64,000 bases of DNA from Bacteroidales bacterium (GTDB taxonomy: Bacteria; Bacteroidota; Bacteroidia; Bacteroidales; ML635J-15). Each line of letters opens with the position of its first letter. The stretch's first letter is position 1. Under the pieces are notes generated by a model that was given only the letters and a program-made list of their open reading frames with translations, was not told the DNA's origin and made no database searches. The position numbers were made by a program, and so were the translations under genes. Shown here piece by piece: positions 24,884 through 34,087 of the stretch. The DNA lies in contig QKHS01000012.1 in assembly GCA_003249955.1 (NCBI GenBank), forward strand, positions 248,001-312,000, given 5' to 3'.

Positions 24884-27136
24884 TTAATTCAAAAATTCCA
24901 GGGCTTTTTCAAGGATTTCGTCTTTATTATTTCTTATCCCTTCAACCGTTCTCTGTACAGGTATATCGGGAATAATTCCGATGCCCTGAAAATCTGCGCC
25001 ATTACCAAATCTTACAACTTGTCCGGTAAAAGAAGTTTCGCCTCCTCCCGGCAAATAAATTTTTGTCATTTCGCCATCTGTTCCTTGTGTCTGTTCTCCT
25101 ATAAAAATTATATCAGGGAATGATTTTAATGCAATGGCAATATCTTCGGGACGGCTTATCATGGTTTTGTCTATTAATACAACAACAGGTTTTGTGTAAT
25201 TAAATGAAGCATCAGGAGTAATTTTACAGATACTGGTCTGAATTTGTTTTCTGTCAGTATTGTTTGCTGTTATTACCGGGACTTCATCTATCCTGACATT
25301 TGAATCGCGGGTACACAGCAATTGCAGAAACTTATTAAAATCATAAGCAGGATAGGAGTTGCGAAGATCTATTATTAACGCTTTTGTATCCCGCATTTTA
25401 ATCAATTCTATTTCCAACTGATGTGCATCCGTAAGAAATGCCAGATTCAGATACCCGATGTTATTTTCATATATTTTACTTTCTTCCCGGTTATCTCCAA
25501 AACCCAAAAACTGAAAAATATAAGTATCTCTCGGAACTTCAAAAGTTTCATATTCTTCTCCTTTTTTTATCCCGAGATTCATAAGACTACCTTCGGCTCC
25601 TGCAAAGAACCCGGCATTTATTACAGTTGATATTAAACCTTGATCATTGCTGTGAGAAACTGTTTTTTTCGCATCTCCCAATATCTCTTCTATTGTTGAT
25701 CCATCAATGGAAACAATTTCGTCCCCGACGGCAATATCTGCTTCAAGACTGCTGCCGGTTGCAGTAACAATCACTTTGTTTTCGATATATTCAAACTTAA
25801 CAGGAGCAACAAATATTTCGGAAAAGTCAAAAACAGACGGGTGAAAAGTGGAGACATGAGAATCATTTAGTGTTGCCATCATTTCCTGAATCAGCATATA
25901 ATATTCTTTATCTGTTTTAGTATTTTGTGCAAGTTCGAGGTATTCCCCGAGTGAGTTTTCCCAATCTACCGAACAAAGATCAGGATGAGCATAAAAGTAT
26001 TTTACTATAGTCCATATCTTAATAATACCGGCTATTTTTTCTTCTTTCGATAATTCTGAATCAGGACTATTGTATTTTAATGGCCGTAAATCAAATGAGA
26101 AATTGTTTTTTTGAATTAAACGCTTGGTTTTTGACTTAATAAATGCAGCTACATTTTCCGGTTGAACCGGGCTTGTATTTAAATCGTAAATTAAGCCGGA
26201 ATTTCCGCTGTTTATATAAAATCCGGCATTCAAAACAAACTCAAAATTATCAAACGGATATTTAATCAGATTTGTATTTTCGGAAGTAAAAACTGTTCCT
26301 GAATCATCATTAAGAACAAACAAACCGGGGCGATTGGTTTGTAATGCAATAACAAGAGCCTCATAATATGATAAAAAGCTATTATTAGTCAGCAGATAAA
26401 CTGGGCGTTTAATTGGTTTGAATGTTTCAAAATTAAAATCCTGAATATATTGAAGAATTTCCGGTTCGTAATTTACAAATGGTTTGATTCTTCCGTTGTC
26501 TGTAAATTGTTTATCAATGTTTTTGACTTTCCATCGTTGTTCGTAATACCACCAGTCATTATATTCGTCCCAGCCAAAATGCTCTCGGCAGACAGACTGG
26601 CAGGAAGGGATTTCGCTGTCTATAAGCATTGAAGCAAAAAAATCGAAAAATGAGTTTGTATGATAATCTGTATCAAGCCCGTTTTCAATTCTTAAATCGA
26701 TTACCAAAGGCTTTTTAGATGTCCGGTCTGTTATCATTGAATCAACAGCAGTCAGAGAGGAAATATCTGACAGTTGAGTTTCAGTTATTTTTAAATAATC
26801 AAATTCTTTATTTGATCTGAAATTATTATTACCGGCAGATATGGATTTGTTTGACACCTGAATAAGAGTAAAAGGGTCCTGAAGCTTTGCCAGCAACTCA
26901 GAATTTACAATTTTCACAAATTCCTGATCTGAACTTATGCCTTTAATGTGTGGTAAAAATTCCACAAGATCTTTTTCCCATTCTATGTTTTTATCTGCTC
27001 TGACTATTGATGGATGAAACAGGTAAACCTCTCCCCAGATTACAGAGATTTCTTTTAACATTTCCGTATCATAATCCTGTGCAAAAATTCCGGCTGAAAA
27101 TATCAGACATGTAATTAAAAAACTTATTTTCTTCAT
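24884..27136 (-). CDS. S41 family peptidase with apparent internal duplication
   Basis: 750 residues with a signal peptide (cleaved near IFA-QDY), so periplasmic or exported. Residues ~370-750 are an S41 (tail-specific protease) unit: a helical cap, a PDZ-like segment (~445-490), then the core with ALIIDLRNSYP and VVVLIDKTMISRPED, where Ser661 is the likely nucleophile. The Lys general base of CtpA/Tsp is not evident, so a tricorn-like catalytic arrangement is possible. Residues 28-92 strongly resemble 370-431, and KPLVIDLR/RPVYLLTNNSF (143-253) echo the C-terminal core, so the N-terminal half looks like a degenerate second copy. Substrate unknown. Confidence 0.85.
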   Translation of the reverse strand: MKKISFLITCLIFSAGIFAQDYDTEMLKEISVIWGEVYLFHPSIVRADKNIEWEKDLVEFLPHIKGISSDQEFVKIVNSELLAKLQDPFTLIQVSNKSISAGNNNFRSNKEFDYLKITETQLSDISSLTAVDSMITDRTSKKPLVIDLRIENGLDTDYHTNSFFDFFASMLIDSEIPSCQSVCREHFGWDEYNDWWYYEQRWKVKNIDKQFTDNGRIKPFVNYEPEILQYIQDFNFETFKPIKRPVYLLTNNSFLSYYEALVIALQTNRPGLFVLNDDSGTVFTSENTNLIKYPFDNFEFVLNAGFYINSGNSGLIYDLNTSPVQPENVAAFIKSKTKRLIQKNNFSFDLRPLKYNSPDSELSKEEKIAGIIKIWTIVKYFYAHPDLCSVDWENSLGEYLELAQNTKTDKEYYMLIQEMMATLNDSHVSTFHPSVFDFSEIFVAPVKFEYIENKVIVTATGSSLEADIAVGDEIVSIDGSTIEEILGDAKKTVSHSNDQGLISTVINAGFFAGAEGSLMNLGIKKGEEYETFEVPRDTYIFQFLGFGDNREESKIYENNIGYLNLAFLTDAHQLEIELIKMRDTKALIIDLRNSYPAYDFNKFLQLLCTRDSNVRIDEVPVITANNTDRKQIQTSICKITPDASFNYTKPVVVLIDKTMISRPEDIAIALKSFPDIIFIGEQTQGTDGEMTKIYLPGGGETSFTGQVVRFGNGADFQGIGIIPDIPVQRTVEGIRNNKDEILEKALEFLN

Positions 27137-27277
27137 TTATAACTATCCCTTTAGTTAAATAAAACCCGGTATCTCCCGGATAAATACGGGCAAATATATA
27201 AAAAAACAAAGCGTGAAATATGGCTCCCCGTTTATATTGTTTTTGAATTAATCATTGCTGATACTGAAAAGATATTG

Positions 27278-29032
27278 CTATTCAAACTTTAATTCCCAAT
27301 TATCTATATTTAAAATTGCCCCGGTTTTGTTTTGCATCCAAAAATAAATTACAAGTTCTGAGTCTGAGGGTGAATTTTCAGGTAATTCAAGATCCATCTG
27401 AATTAACTCCCATTTTCTGTTTTCTGAATTAATAAGTTCCGGTTTTTCTGAATTCCATGTTTTTTCTTCACCTTTTTTTGTCTCATAAACCAAAATAAAG
27501 TCCTCTGCATGGCTTGTATTGGCCCAAAATGAAACTTTCACCTTTTTAGGATTATTTAAAGCCTGAAGATTACCGGAAAAGGCAATGCTGAAAGGCTGAA
27601 CCGAATCTACCTTACATGAGAAGCTACCCTCATGCTTAATGTTGCCAACTATATTCTGCGGCTTGAAATATGGGTTTTTAACTTCAAAATCTGCATAAAA
27701 AACAGATTGCTCAGGTTGAGTCCACAATGATTCCATGGAGGATTTCATTAATTTGGATTCTCTCCGGAGAGCAATCAAGGTGTAGTCCTTTTCAGAAATA
27801 GCTTTGGAAATTATATCCCTGTTTGCAAAAACAGATCTGTTGTCGAATCTGTCTGTAAATAATGTTAAATGAAACAATATTCCTGATACAATAAATATTA
27901 CAGCAATCAATTTAATTTTACGTTTAAAAAGATTTTCGTAACAATAGAATGAATACCAGATTGCAACCGGGTACAAAATATAAAAAGTATGTGAACGTGG
28001 CTCTGTTACGGAGAATAAAAAAGATATGCAAAGAATAATCAGGCTAATCAGAGTAAACCATTTTACTTTACTCCATTCCGTCAGGTCATTTTTTCTAAAG
28101 AACGATATAACAAAATATGCAAGCTGGAAAAACCCGGCCAACAGAAGAAAAATGACAATTGGAATGATCCAGACATACTCTGAAAGAAAGGCGAGCCTTG
28201 AGGGTGTGTCAGGTCCGATAAATCTTGCAATTTCATAACTGGCAAACATCAGAAATCTTGCAATAATAGTCGGGATTTGAAGGATATTATCAAAGTTAAA
28301 AACAATATTATTTTCCACATTGCCGGAGCCAAATCCCTTAAATAATGTCGGTATTAACGTACTTAAGCTTATTGAAGCACCGAGAATAAAAAAAACACTT
28401 CCTTTAAGCAGTAATTTTATGTCTTTTCTGTTAACCCAACATACCCAGAATATGTAAGGTAACGTTAGTACCCATGATAAATGCAGTTGCATTATCCAGA
28501 AAACGGAAAACCCGATAAAGAAAAATGAAAGGTTATTATGAATTAATCTGGTCTTATAAAATCCTCCTAATTCAAATATTGAGATAAAAAACAAAACAGC
28601 TCCGACAATAACATAAGAAGGGTTTTCGATGTGTGTGGAATAGGTTAATGTCCATGGGGATGTTAATAACCATACAAAGATAAACCATCGTGGAACATTT
28701 GGTATTCGTTTGGAAATATACCATCCGAAGAAAACCAATACCGAAAAGGTCAATATGTTAAGTAAAATATATGGAGCTTCCGGAATTCCGAACCAACCAA
28801 GCGGCCAGGCAATCAACAATCCTTGCAATCCTCCGGGTATTTGTGACTGAGTATATACAACATCCGGTCCGTAATACGGATATATTCCCGTTACATAGCT
28901 TTTTAACCCTATAAGATAAATCTGTAACTCGTCATGGGCACTAAACATGGATAATCCTATGAAAAACCTAAAGGTCAAAAGAATTAACCCCAACAGGATT
29001 GCAAGTGGTATTTTTTTTCTGTCGCTTTTCAT
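27278..29032 (-). CDS. GT39/PMT-like polytopic glycosyltransferase
   Basis: 584 residues. Residues ~8-400 hold about ten membrane segments. The first periplasmic loop has HDELQIY (a candidate Asp-Glu acceptor/metal motif of GT-C enzymes) and a TQSQIPGGLQG loop. The C-terminal ~170 residues form a soluble beta-sandwich with aromatic strands (FYADFEVKNPYFKP, VSFWANTSHAEDF), like a carbohydrate-binding lectin fold. GT-C enzymes of this kind use polyprenyl-phosphate sugars to glycosylate lipids or proteins at the outer face of the inner membrane. The acceptor is unknown. Confidence 0.75.
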   Translation of the reverse strand: MKSDRKKIPLAILLGLILLTFRFFIGLSMFSAHDELQIYLIGLKSYVTGIYPYYGPDVVYTQSQIPGGLQGLLIAWPLGWFGIPEAPYILLNILTFSVLVFFGWYISKRIPNVPRWFIFVWLLTSPWTLTYSTHIENPSYVIVGAVLFFISIFELGGFYKTRLIHNNLSFFFIGFSVFWIMQLHLSWVLTLPYIFWVCWVNRKDIKLLLKGSVFFILGASISLSTLIPTLFKGFGSGNVENNIVFNFDNILQIPTIIARFLMFASYEIARFIGPDTPSRLAFLSEYVWIIPIVIFLLLAGFFQLAYFVISFFRKNDLTEWSKVKWFTLISLIILCISFLFSVTEPRSHTFYILYPVAIWYSFYCYENLFKRKIKLIAVIFIVSGILFHLTLFTDRFDNRSVFANRDIISKAISEKDYTLIALRRESKLMKSSMESLWTQPEQSVFYADFEVKNPYFKPQNIVGNIKHEGSFSCKVDSVQPFSIAFSGNLQALNNPKKVKVSFWANTSHAEDFILVYETKKGEEKTWNSEKPELINSENRKWELIQMDLELPENSPSDSELVIYFWMQNKTGAILNIDNWELKFE

Positions 29033-29270
29033 TTCTTACATGTTTGCAAATAAAGGCAAAACAACTATCACACATTCATAATCCATGTATAATCATTATT
29101 CTGCAACATTCCACAAAACTATTGAAACTTTTTCTATAACTGAAACATTTGTTAATATTTTTCAAATAATTTATGAGCCTGTATTAGTTTGGCTTTCATT
29201 TTTTAAATCAGTCTGATGTAGCAAACTTCATTCAAAATAAGCAAGTCTTATTATTAACCCAATAAATGAA

Positions 29271-29303
29271 TAAGGGCTGACTCTGTGTTTGAGTCAGCCC
29301 TTA
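29271..29303 (-). terminator. strong terminator of the T9SS gene at 29327
   Basis: TAAGGGCTGACTC (29271-29283) pairs perfectly with GAGTCAGCCCTTA (29291-29303), loop 7 nt. It lies 24 bp past the minus-strand stop codon and is followed on that strand by TTCATTTATT. Confidence 0.85.
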
Positions 29304-29326
29304 TCTTTCAAATTTTTTCCTTCAAA

Positions 29327-31009
29327 TTATCTGGCAATCTGAACCTTTTGGGTGGTAATGCCTTTGGAAGTGAGTACCTGTACCATATAAATACCTGGAT
29401 TCAGGTTGCCTACAGATACTTCATGCTGTTCGCTTCGGCCGGTTGAGTAATACACTACCTGCCCGATAATATCTGTGATTTTTATCTCAATAATTGTTTC
29501 ACCGGCTTTAACATAAAGCATGTCATTTGCCGGAACCGGATACATATTTAAAGACGCCGGTTCTTTTGTATTATCGTTTACAGAAACATTATTTACAGAG
29601 TAGAAAAAGGTGATATTAGGATAATAGTCCCATGTACTGCTATTGCTTGGTGGGTCCATCGGATCAAAAGGAGCATCATCTCTTTCCGCAGATCTTGAAC
29701 GCATTGATGACGTGTCAATTGCACTTATAAATGGTGTGCCGATAACCATCTCCGAATAGCTTTTCACTGAATAAACGACGAGATTTCCGCCATGATATTC
29801 GTATGCATCATCCAAAGCGATATGAAAATTGCTTTGTCCTTTCGGGAAATCCAAAGTTCCGTCAAATACTTTTGTTAAAGTTGCCGGGGCAACCCATCCT
29901 TCCGAAAGGTCATTAACATCAGTTTCACCCATAAATATCTGAACAGGAACTGATACTTCCTGATCAAACTGACAGGTATATTGAATAGCTGTAATCGGAG
30001 AATCTGTAAATCCTATTTCGTCAGGAAAATAAAGTGTCTGGGAAAGGCTGTACAACTGTAAAAAATTGTAGGGGAGGTAAAGCAATGGCCATGAGCCTGA
30101 ACTTATCTGTGTTGTTGCCGTATTGTCAGTCTGAACGTTGATAATCATATCATCCGATTGATTGTTTCCGGTATTTTCGTCCTGTGCAAAAACGACCTCT
30201 GTATAAATATTGGTTACATTGCCGATGTATTCATCTCCGGGAGTCCAGAACAACATACAATATTTTTTTTCATTAAAAACAATCTGGTCTCCTGACACAG
30301 AAGCCAGTTCCACACCACCTTCTGTCATTAATCTGACAGTATAACCGGTTTGAGTAAGCGCACCGCCATTTTGAACCACCGCAATAAAAAGATTTTCTTC
30401 TCCTGCTTTAGGAGTTGTATTCCCCATAACGGAAGTACATAGCAAATCATTGTCCGGAACAGTTTCCAGAACAATATCATCTATTGCCCACAGGTTAATT
30501 GCATAATTATTTCCTTCAAAGCGGAATGCAAATTGCATTTCTGTTGCACTTGACGGAGTGTTGAAATAATAGGTAAATTCGTTCTGTGGTATATTAAGAA
30601 GACCCAGCGGATTTTCCCAAAGTGCTTCCCAGGTTTGACCACCGTCAAAAGTAACGTCCAGACCGATTATTTCGCCAAAATCAGCTTCGTAATTTACCAG
30701 ATATTGCTTATATTTAAACAGTAGTTTCTGATCACCCTCAACATTAATTGGAGTGGAAATAAGACGACTGGTTCCAAAAGCAAAACTATAGCCAAGATAT
30801 AACTCGGCAGCTTCTCCGCCAGCCATTGAAGAGTTGCTTACAGACCACTGAACCTGTGCTCCTTCAAGAGTCCAGTCCGTTGGCAACTGACCGGCCGGAT
30901 AGTCGAAATCTTCACTATAAATAATATTCTGCCCAAAAGCAGAAGTTCTTAAAAGGGCAAAGCCTGATAAAAGAAACAAAAACAGTAATGGTGTAATGAA
31001 TTTTTTCAT
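29327..31009 (-). CDS. T9SS-sorted secreted protein
   Basis: 560 residues. Signal peptide to about residue 27. Residues ~30-190 form a jelly-roll/MAM-like module (YSEDFDYPAG, WSVSNSSMAGGEAAELYLGY, AINLWAIDDIVLE), common in surface-exposed Bacteroidota proteins; a middle region has a CARDB-like segment (ENLFIAVVQNGGALTQTGYTV). The C-terminal ~75 residues are a type A T9SS sorting domain: LNMYPVPANDMLYVKAG, VEIKITDIIGQVVYY-like strands and GIYMVQVLTSKG ending VQIAR. The protein should be exported by Sec and then attached or released by the Por system. Substrate or ligand unknown. It diverges from the kinase gene at 31225. Confidence 0.88.
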   Translation of the reverse strand: MKKFITPLLFLFLLSGFALLRTSAFGQNIIYSEDFDYPAGQLPTDWTLEGAQVQWSVSNSSMAGGEAAELYLGYSFAFGTSRLISTPINVEGDQKLLFKYKQYLVNYEADFGEIIGLDVTFDGGQTWEALWENPLGLLNIPQNEFTYYFNTPSSATEMQFAFRFEGNNYAINLWAIDDIVLETVPDNDLLCTSVMGNTTPKAGEENLFIAVVQNGGALTQTGYTVRLMTEGGVELASVSGDQIVFNEKKYCMLFWTPGDEYIGNVTNIYTEVVFAQDENTGNNQSDDMIINVQTDNTATTQISSGSWPLLYLPYNFLQLYSLSQTLYFPDEIGFTDSPITAIQYTCQFDQEVSVPVQIFMGETDVNDLSEGWVAPATLTKVFDGTLDFPKGQSNFHIALDDAYEYHGGNLVVYSVKSYSEMVIGTPFISAIDTSSMRSRSAERDDAPFDPMDPPSNSSTWDYYPNITFFYSVNNVSVNDNTKEPASLNMYPVPANDMLYVKAGETIIEIKITDIIGQVVYYSTGRSEQHEVSVGNLNPGIYMVQVLTSKGITTQKVQIAR

Positions 31010-31191
31010 AACGAATAATTTATGTGATACAATAATGGCAAAGTAAACCTAAATAGCTTTACAATACAATCGGTGTTGAATGCTATTTTTTATTAAACGG
31101 TCATAAGTACCAACACTTAATAAAACCTAAGTGCCAGCACCTATTTTATTTATTAATAATATTAAGAGTTCTCTTTTTGCCAATAAAGCTT

Positions 31192-31199
31192 TAGATTTG
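31192..31199 (+). promoter_or_regulatory. candidate -7 element of the TPR histidine kinase gene
   Basis: TAGATTTG matches TAnnTTTG, 25 bp before the ATG. A TTTTG lies 12 bp upstream, closer than the usual ~19 bp spacing, so support is partial. Confidence 0.4.
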
Positions 31200-31224
31200 C
31201 AATGCTTATTAATGACATGTAAAA

Positions 31225-33204
31225 ATGGCACTTAAGATTAGTAATATATGTTATGTAAATTGTAAAACTACAATTAAGTTATTGATATGTCTGCTGTTTT
31301 TAATAACAATCAATTCATGCAGTGACCGAACATCATCACATAAATCTGATGATACGTTAAATGACAGGGATACCTCTGTGTTAAACGAGGGCTTCTTTAA
31401 CAACATTCACAAACTTATATATGAAAATCCTTTAGAAGCCAGAACTACAGTATTTCGGATTCTTGATTCTTTGGGGACAAATGATCCTGATTCCAGAATA
31501 AAATTATTGAAGTATGCCGGATCTTCATATGTTTTTGAGACAGATTATTCCGAAGCCATAAAATATTACAATATGGCTCTTTCCATTGCCGAAGAAATTA
31601 ATCTTTATATTGAAACAGCCAATATAAACAACAATTTAGGAGTTATTTACAATGAAATTGGTGATTATAAAACAGCCTATATTTATTTTATCGAAGCATT
31701 AAATAATTATGATTTGGCTAAAAATCAGGATAAAAAAATTGGCACTTTTAACAATGTCGGGCTTGTATATCTTTACTTGAAAAATTATGATAAAGCTCTG
31801 TTTTATTTTGACAAAGTTCTGGACTCTGACATACAGCCCAAAGACACAGTATTAATTGTTTCGGTTTTAAATAACATAGCATTATGTTACAGTTCTGAGA
31901 ATAAGTCTGAGAGTGCGTTGGAATATCTTGACCAGGCTATAACGCTTTCAGAAAAGATTAATAACAAGTACGGATTATGTATTTCATATCAATTAATGGG
32001 GAATGTATTTCAGACACTTAATCAAACGGAGAAAGCCTTCAATGCATACTCTGTAAGCATGGATATAGCCAGGGAACAAAACTGGTCATATCAGCTTGCA
32101 GTTTCAAGGATTGGAATTGCCAGAGTTTTACTAAATCAGGATAATATTGATGAAGCTTTAAAAGTTGCTTATGATGTTTTTGATATGGCAGAGGAACAAA
32201 AGAGCCTTGTATTAAAAAGTGATACACATCAGTTGCTTTCGGACATCTTCGAGAAAACCGGCGATTACAGGAACAGCCTGATTCATTACCGGGAATACAT
32301 AAAAGTACAGGAAGAAATCATAAATCAGACTGTCATTCATCAGGTATATGATGTTGAATTAACGTATCTGAACCATCTCAATAAAATGCAACAGTTGGAA
32401 CTCGAAAAAAAAGAGTTGGCCATCAGCAACAAAAACAATTTATTATTCTTTATCTCATTGATATTTATCTTGTTATTAATCGGTCTGTATCTGGCTTATC
32501 TGAACTATCACCACAGGCAAAAAGTTAAACTTCAAAAAACTATAATCGAATTAACAGAAAAAAAATCCAATGCTGCACTTGAAGCAGAAATTCAGGAACG
32601 CAAAAGGATAGGACAGGATTTGCACGATGGATTAGGTCAAATGCTTTCGGTTGCCCGGCTAAACGTAAGTGCCCTTAACCAGAAATCGGAAGTGTCGAAT
32701 GAGCGTAAGATAAAGCTTATTGAATCAGCCATATATAGCATTGATACAGCATTTAACGAACTCCGGCAAATCTCGCATAATCTTTCACCCACCATTCTGG
32801 TTACAAAAGGATTGGAAGAAGCTGTTCAGGATATGGTGCGAAGAATAAATGAAAGCAATAAAATATTGATAAGCTGTGAAATATTCGGACTTAGCCGGCA
32901 ACTTGATAATCTTATCGAAAACACTCTTTACCGGGCAATTCAGGAACTTACGAACAATGCCATCAAACATGCGCATGCAAGCTCAATCTCCATACAACTC
33001 GTGCAAAACAATGAAGAAATTACACTTATGATAGAAGATGACGGACTCGGTTTTGATCTTAATAAGGAGCACCCTCATTCCATATCCGGAGGTATTCAGA
33101 ACATTCAGTCTAGAGTTGAAAATCTTAATGGAACCATATTTATAGACAGTAAGAAAAACCGCGGAACCATTATTACCATCACTGTACCACTTAAATTAAT
33201 ATAA
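31225..33204 (+). CDS. TPR-containing histidine kinase, lipoprotein-type N-terminus
   Basis: 659 residues. The N-terminus ends in a lipobox (ITINSC, Cys32), so the sensor region is probably lipid-anchored in the periplasm. Residues ~75-385 hold about eight TPR repeats (e.g. ANINNNLGVIYNEIGDYKTAY, FNNVGLVYLYLKNYDKALFYF). A coiled coil follows, then one membrane helix (~407-430), a HisKA_3 domain with the phosphorylated His467 in IGQDLHDGLGQ, and a HATPase with ELTNNAIKHAHAS and DDGLGFDL. Known family: NarL-type kinases. The response regulator starts 3 bp after the stop. The signal it senses is unknown. Confidence 0.9.
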   Translation: MALKISNICYVNCKTTIKLLICLLFLITINSCSDRTSSHKSDDTLNDRDTSVLNEGFFNNIHKLIYENPLEARTTVFRILDSLGTNDPDSRIKLLKYAGSSYVFETDYSEAIKYYNMALSIAEEINLYIETANINNNLGVIYNEIGDYKTAYIYFIEALNNYDLAKNQDKKIGTFNNVGLVYLYLKNYDKALFYFDKVLDSDIQPKDTVLIVSVLNNIALCYSSENKSESALEYLDQAITLSEKINNKYGLCISYQLMGNVFQTLNQTEKAFNAYSVSMDIAREQNWSYQLAVSRIGIARVLLNQDNIDEALKVAYDVFDMAEEQKSLVLKSDTHQLLSDIFEKTGDYRNSLIHYREYIKVQEEIINQTVIHQVYDVELTYLNHLNKMQQLELEKKELAISNKNNLLFFISLIFILLLIGLYLAYLNYHHRQKVKLQKTIIELTEKKSNAALEAEIQERKRIGQDLHDGLGQMLSVARLNVSALNQKSEVSNERKIKLIESAIYSIDTAFNELRQISHNLSPTILVTKGLEEAVQDMVRRINESNKILISCEIFGLSRQLDNLIENTLYRAIQELTNNAIKHAHASSISIQLVQNNEEITLMIEDDGLGFDLNKEHPHSISGGIQNIQSRVENLNGTIFIDSKKNRGTIITITVPLKLI

Positions 33205-33207
33205 GCT

Positions 33208-33882
33208 ATGCAAGAATCAAAAATTAATCTTCTTATTATTGACGACCACCAGTTGATCATTGATGGTATCAAAGGATTATTGCAGGATGAAAATGATATT
33301 GACCTCATTATGGAAGCTAATAATCTGACGCAGGCCATTGAGGTAATTAATAAGAATTTTATTAATGTAGCTTTGGTGGATATAAGCATGCCTGAGAATT
33401 CAGGAATTGAAGTAACCAGAAAACTCAAAGAAATTTCACCGGAGACTAAAATTCTTGCTCTTACAATGCACGAGGATATTCAGAATATAACAGACATGAT
33501 AGAAGCCGGAGCTTCCGGTTATATCTTTAAGCGCACAAGCATGGACGAAGTTCTGGAAGCGATACGCACTATAGCAAGAAATGAAAAATACCTTAGCCGT
33601 AATGTTCAGGCCGTGCTTGTAGAAAATATGCGGCATAAAAGTGAGGTAATTCAGAATTCTGCAAAAGAAAAAGTAAATCTTTCGGAGAGAGAACGGGAAA
33701 TACTGGGGCTTATTGCAAAAGAATTCAGTAACGAGGAGATTGCAAACAGATTATTTATCAGCGAACGAACTGTTGAGGCACATCGACGCAATATATTTAC
33801 CAAAACAAAAACAAAAACCATAGTGGGGCTGATGAAATTTGCCATGAAGAATAATCTGATTGATTTTAACAACGAATTTTAG
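33208..33882 (+). CDS. NarL/FixJ family response regulator
   Basis: 224 residues. Receiver domain with the acidic pocket LIIDDHQ (11-14), phosphoacceptor Asp58 in VALVDISMP, LALTMHED (Thr/Ser switch) and YIFKRTS (conserved Lys). Output domain: a LuxR-type HTH at about residues 156-215, LSEREREILGLIAKEFSNEEIANRLFISERTVEAHR in two helices. The cognate kinase is immediately upstream with 3-bp spacing. It is expected to bind DNA after phosphorylation. The targets are unknown; the divergent T9SS gene is one possibility. Confidence 0.95.
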   Translation: MQESKINLLIIDDHQLIIDGIKGLLQDENDIDLIMEANNLTQAIEVINKNFINVALVDISMPENSGIEVTRKLKEISPETKILALTMHEDIQNITDMIEAGASGYIFKRTSMDEVLEAIRTIARNEKYLSRNVQAVLVENMRHKSEVIQNSAKEKVNLSEREREILGLIAKEFSNEEIANRLFISERTVEAHRRNIFTKTKTKTIVGLMKFAMKNNLIDFNNEF

Positions 33883-33933
33883 CAAGCAGAAGTACGTTCG
33901 TTTTAATAATATGCAGGTTTAATTTGCCGGATA

Positions 33934-33961
33934 TTTTTATAATGGGAATACATTATAAAAA
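33934..33961. repeat. 11-bp perfect inverted repeat after the response regulator
   Basis: TTTTTATAATG (33934-33944) pairs with CATTATAAAAA (33951-33961), loop GGAATA. It is entirely AT-rich apart from two G-C pairs and lacks a U-run. It may be a weak terminator or a protein-binding palindrome. Confidence 0.4.
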
Positions 33962-34087
33962 GGAATGCGTGAATTATCATTACTTATATCAGGAATAAAC
34001 AATAACTGGCAATTATGCAAAGGCGCAGAATTCACAGTTTATAAGGATATATCGGAAAATCCCATCTATATTCAGTATATTGGTTTT

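Noticed and set aside
27175-27190. CCCG-8 nt-CGGG hairpin upstream of the S41 peptidase as a REP copy
   Set aside because: The stem is only 4 bp and lacks the ACCGGGC core seen around the transposase.
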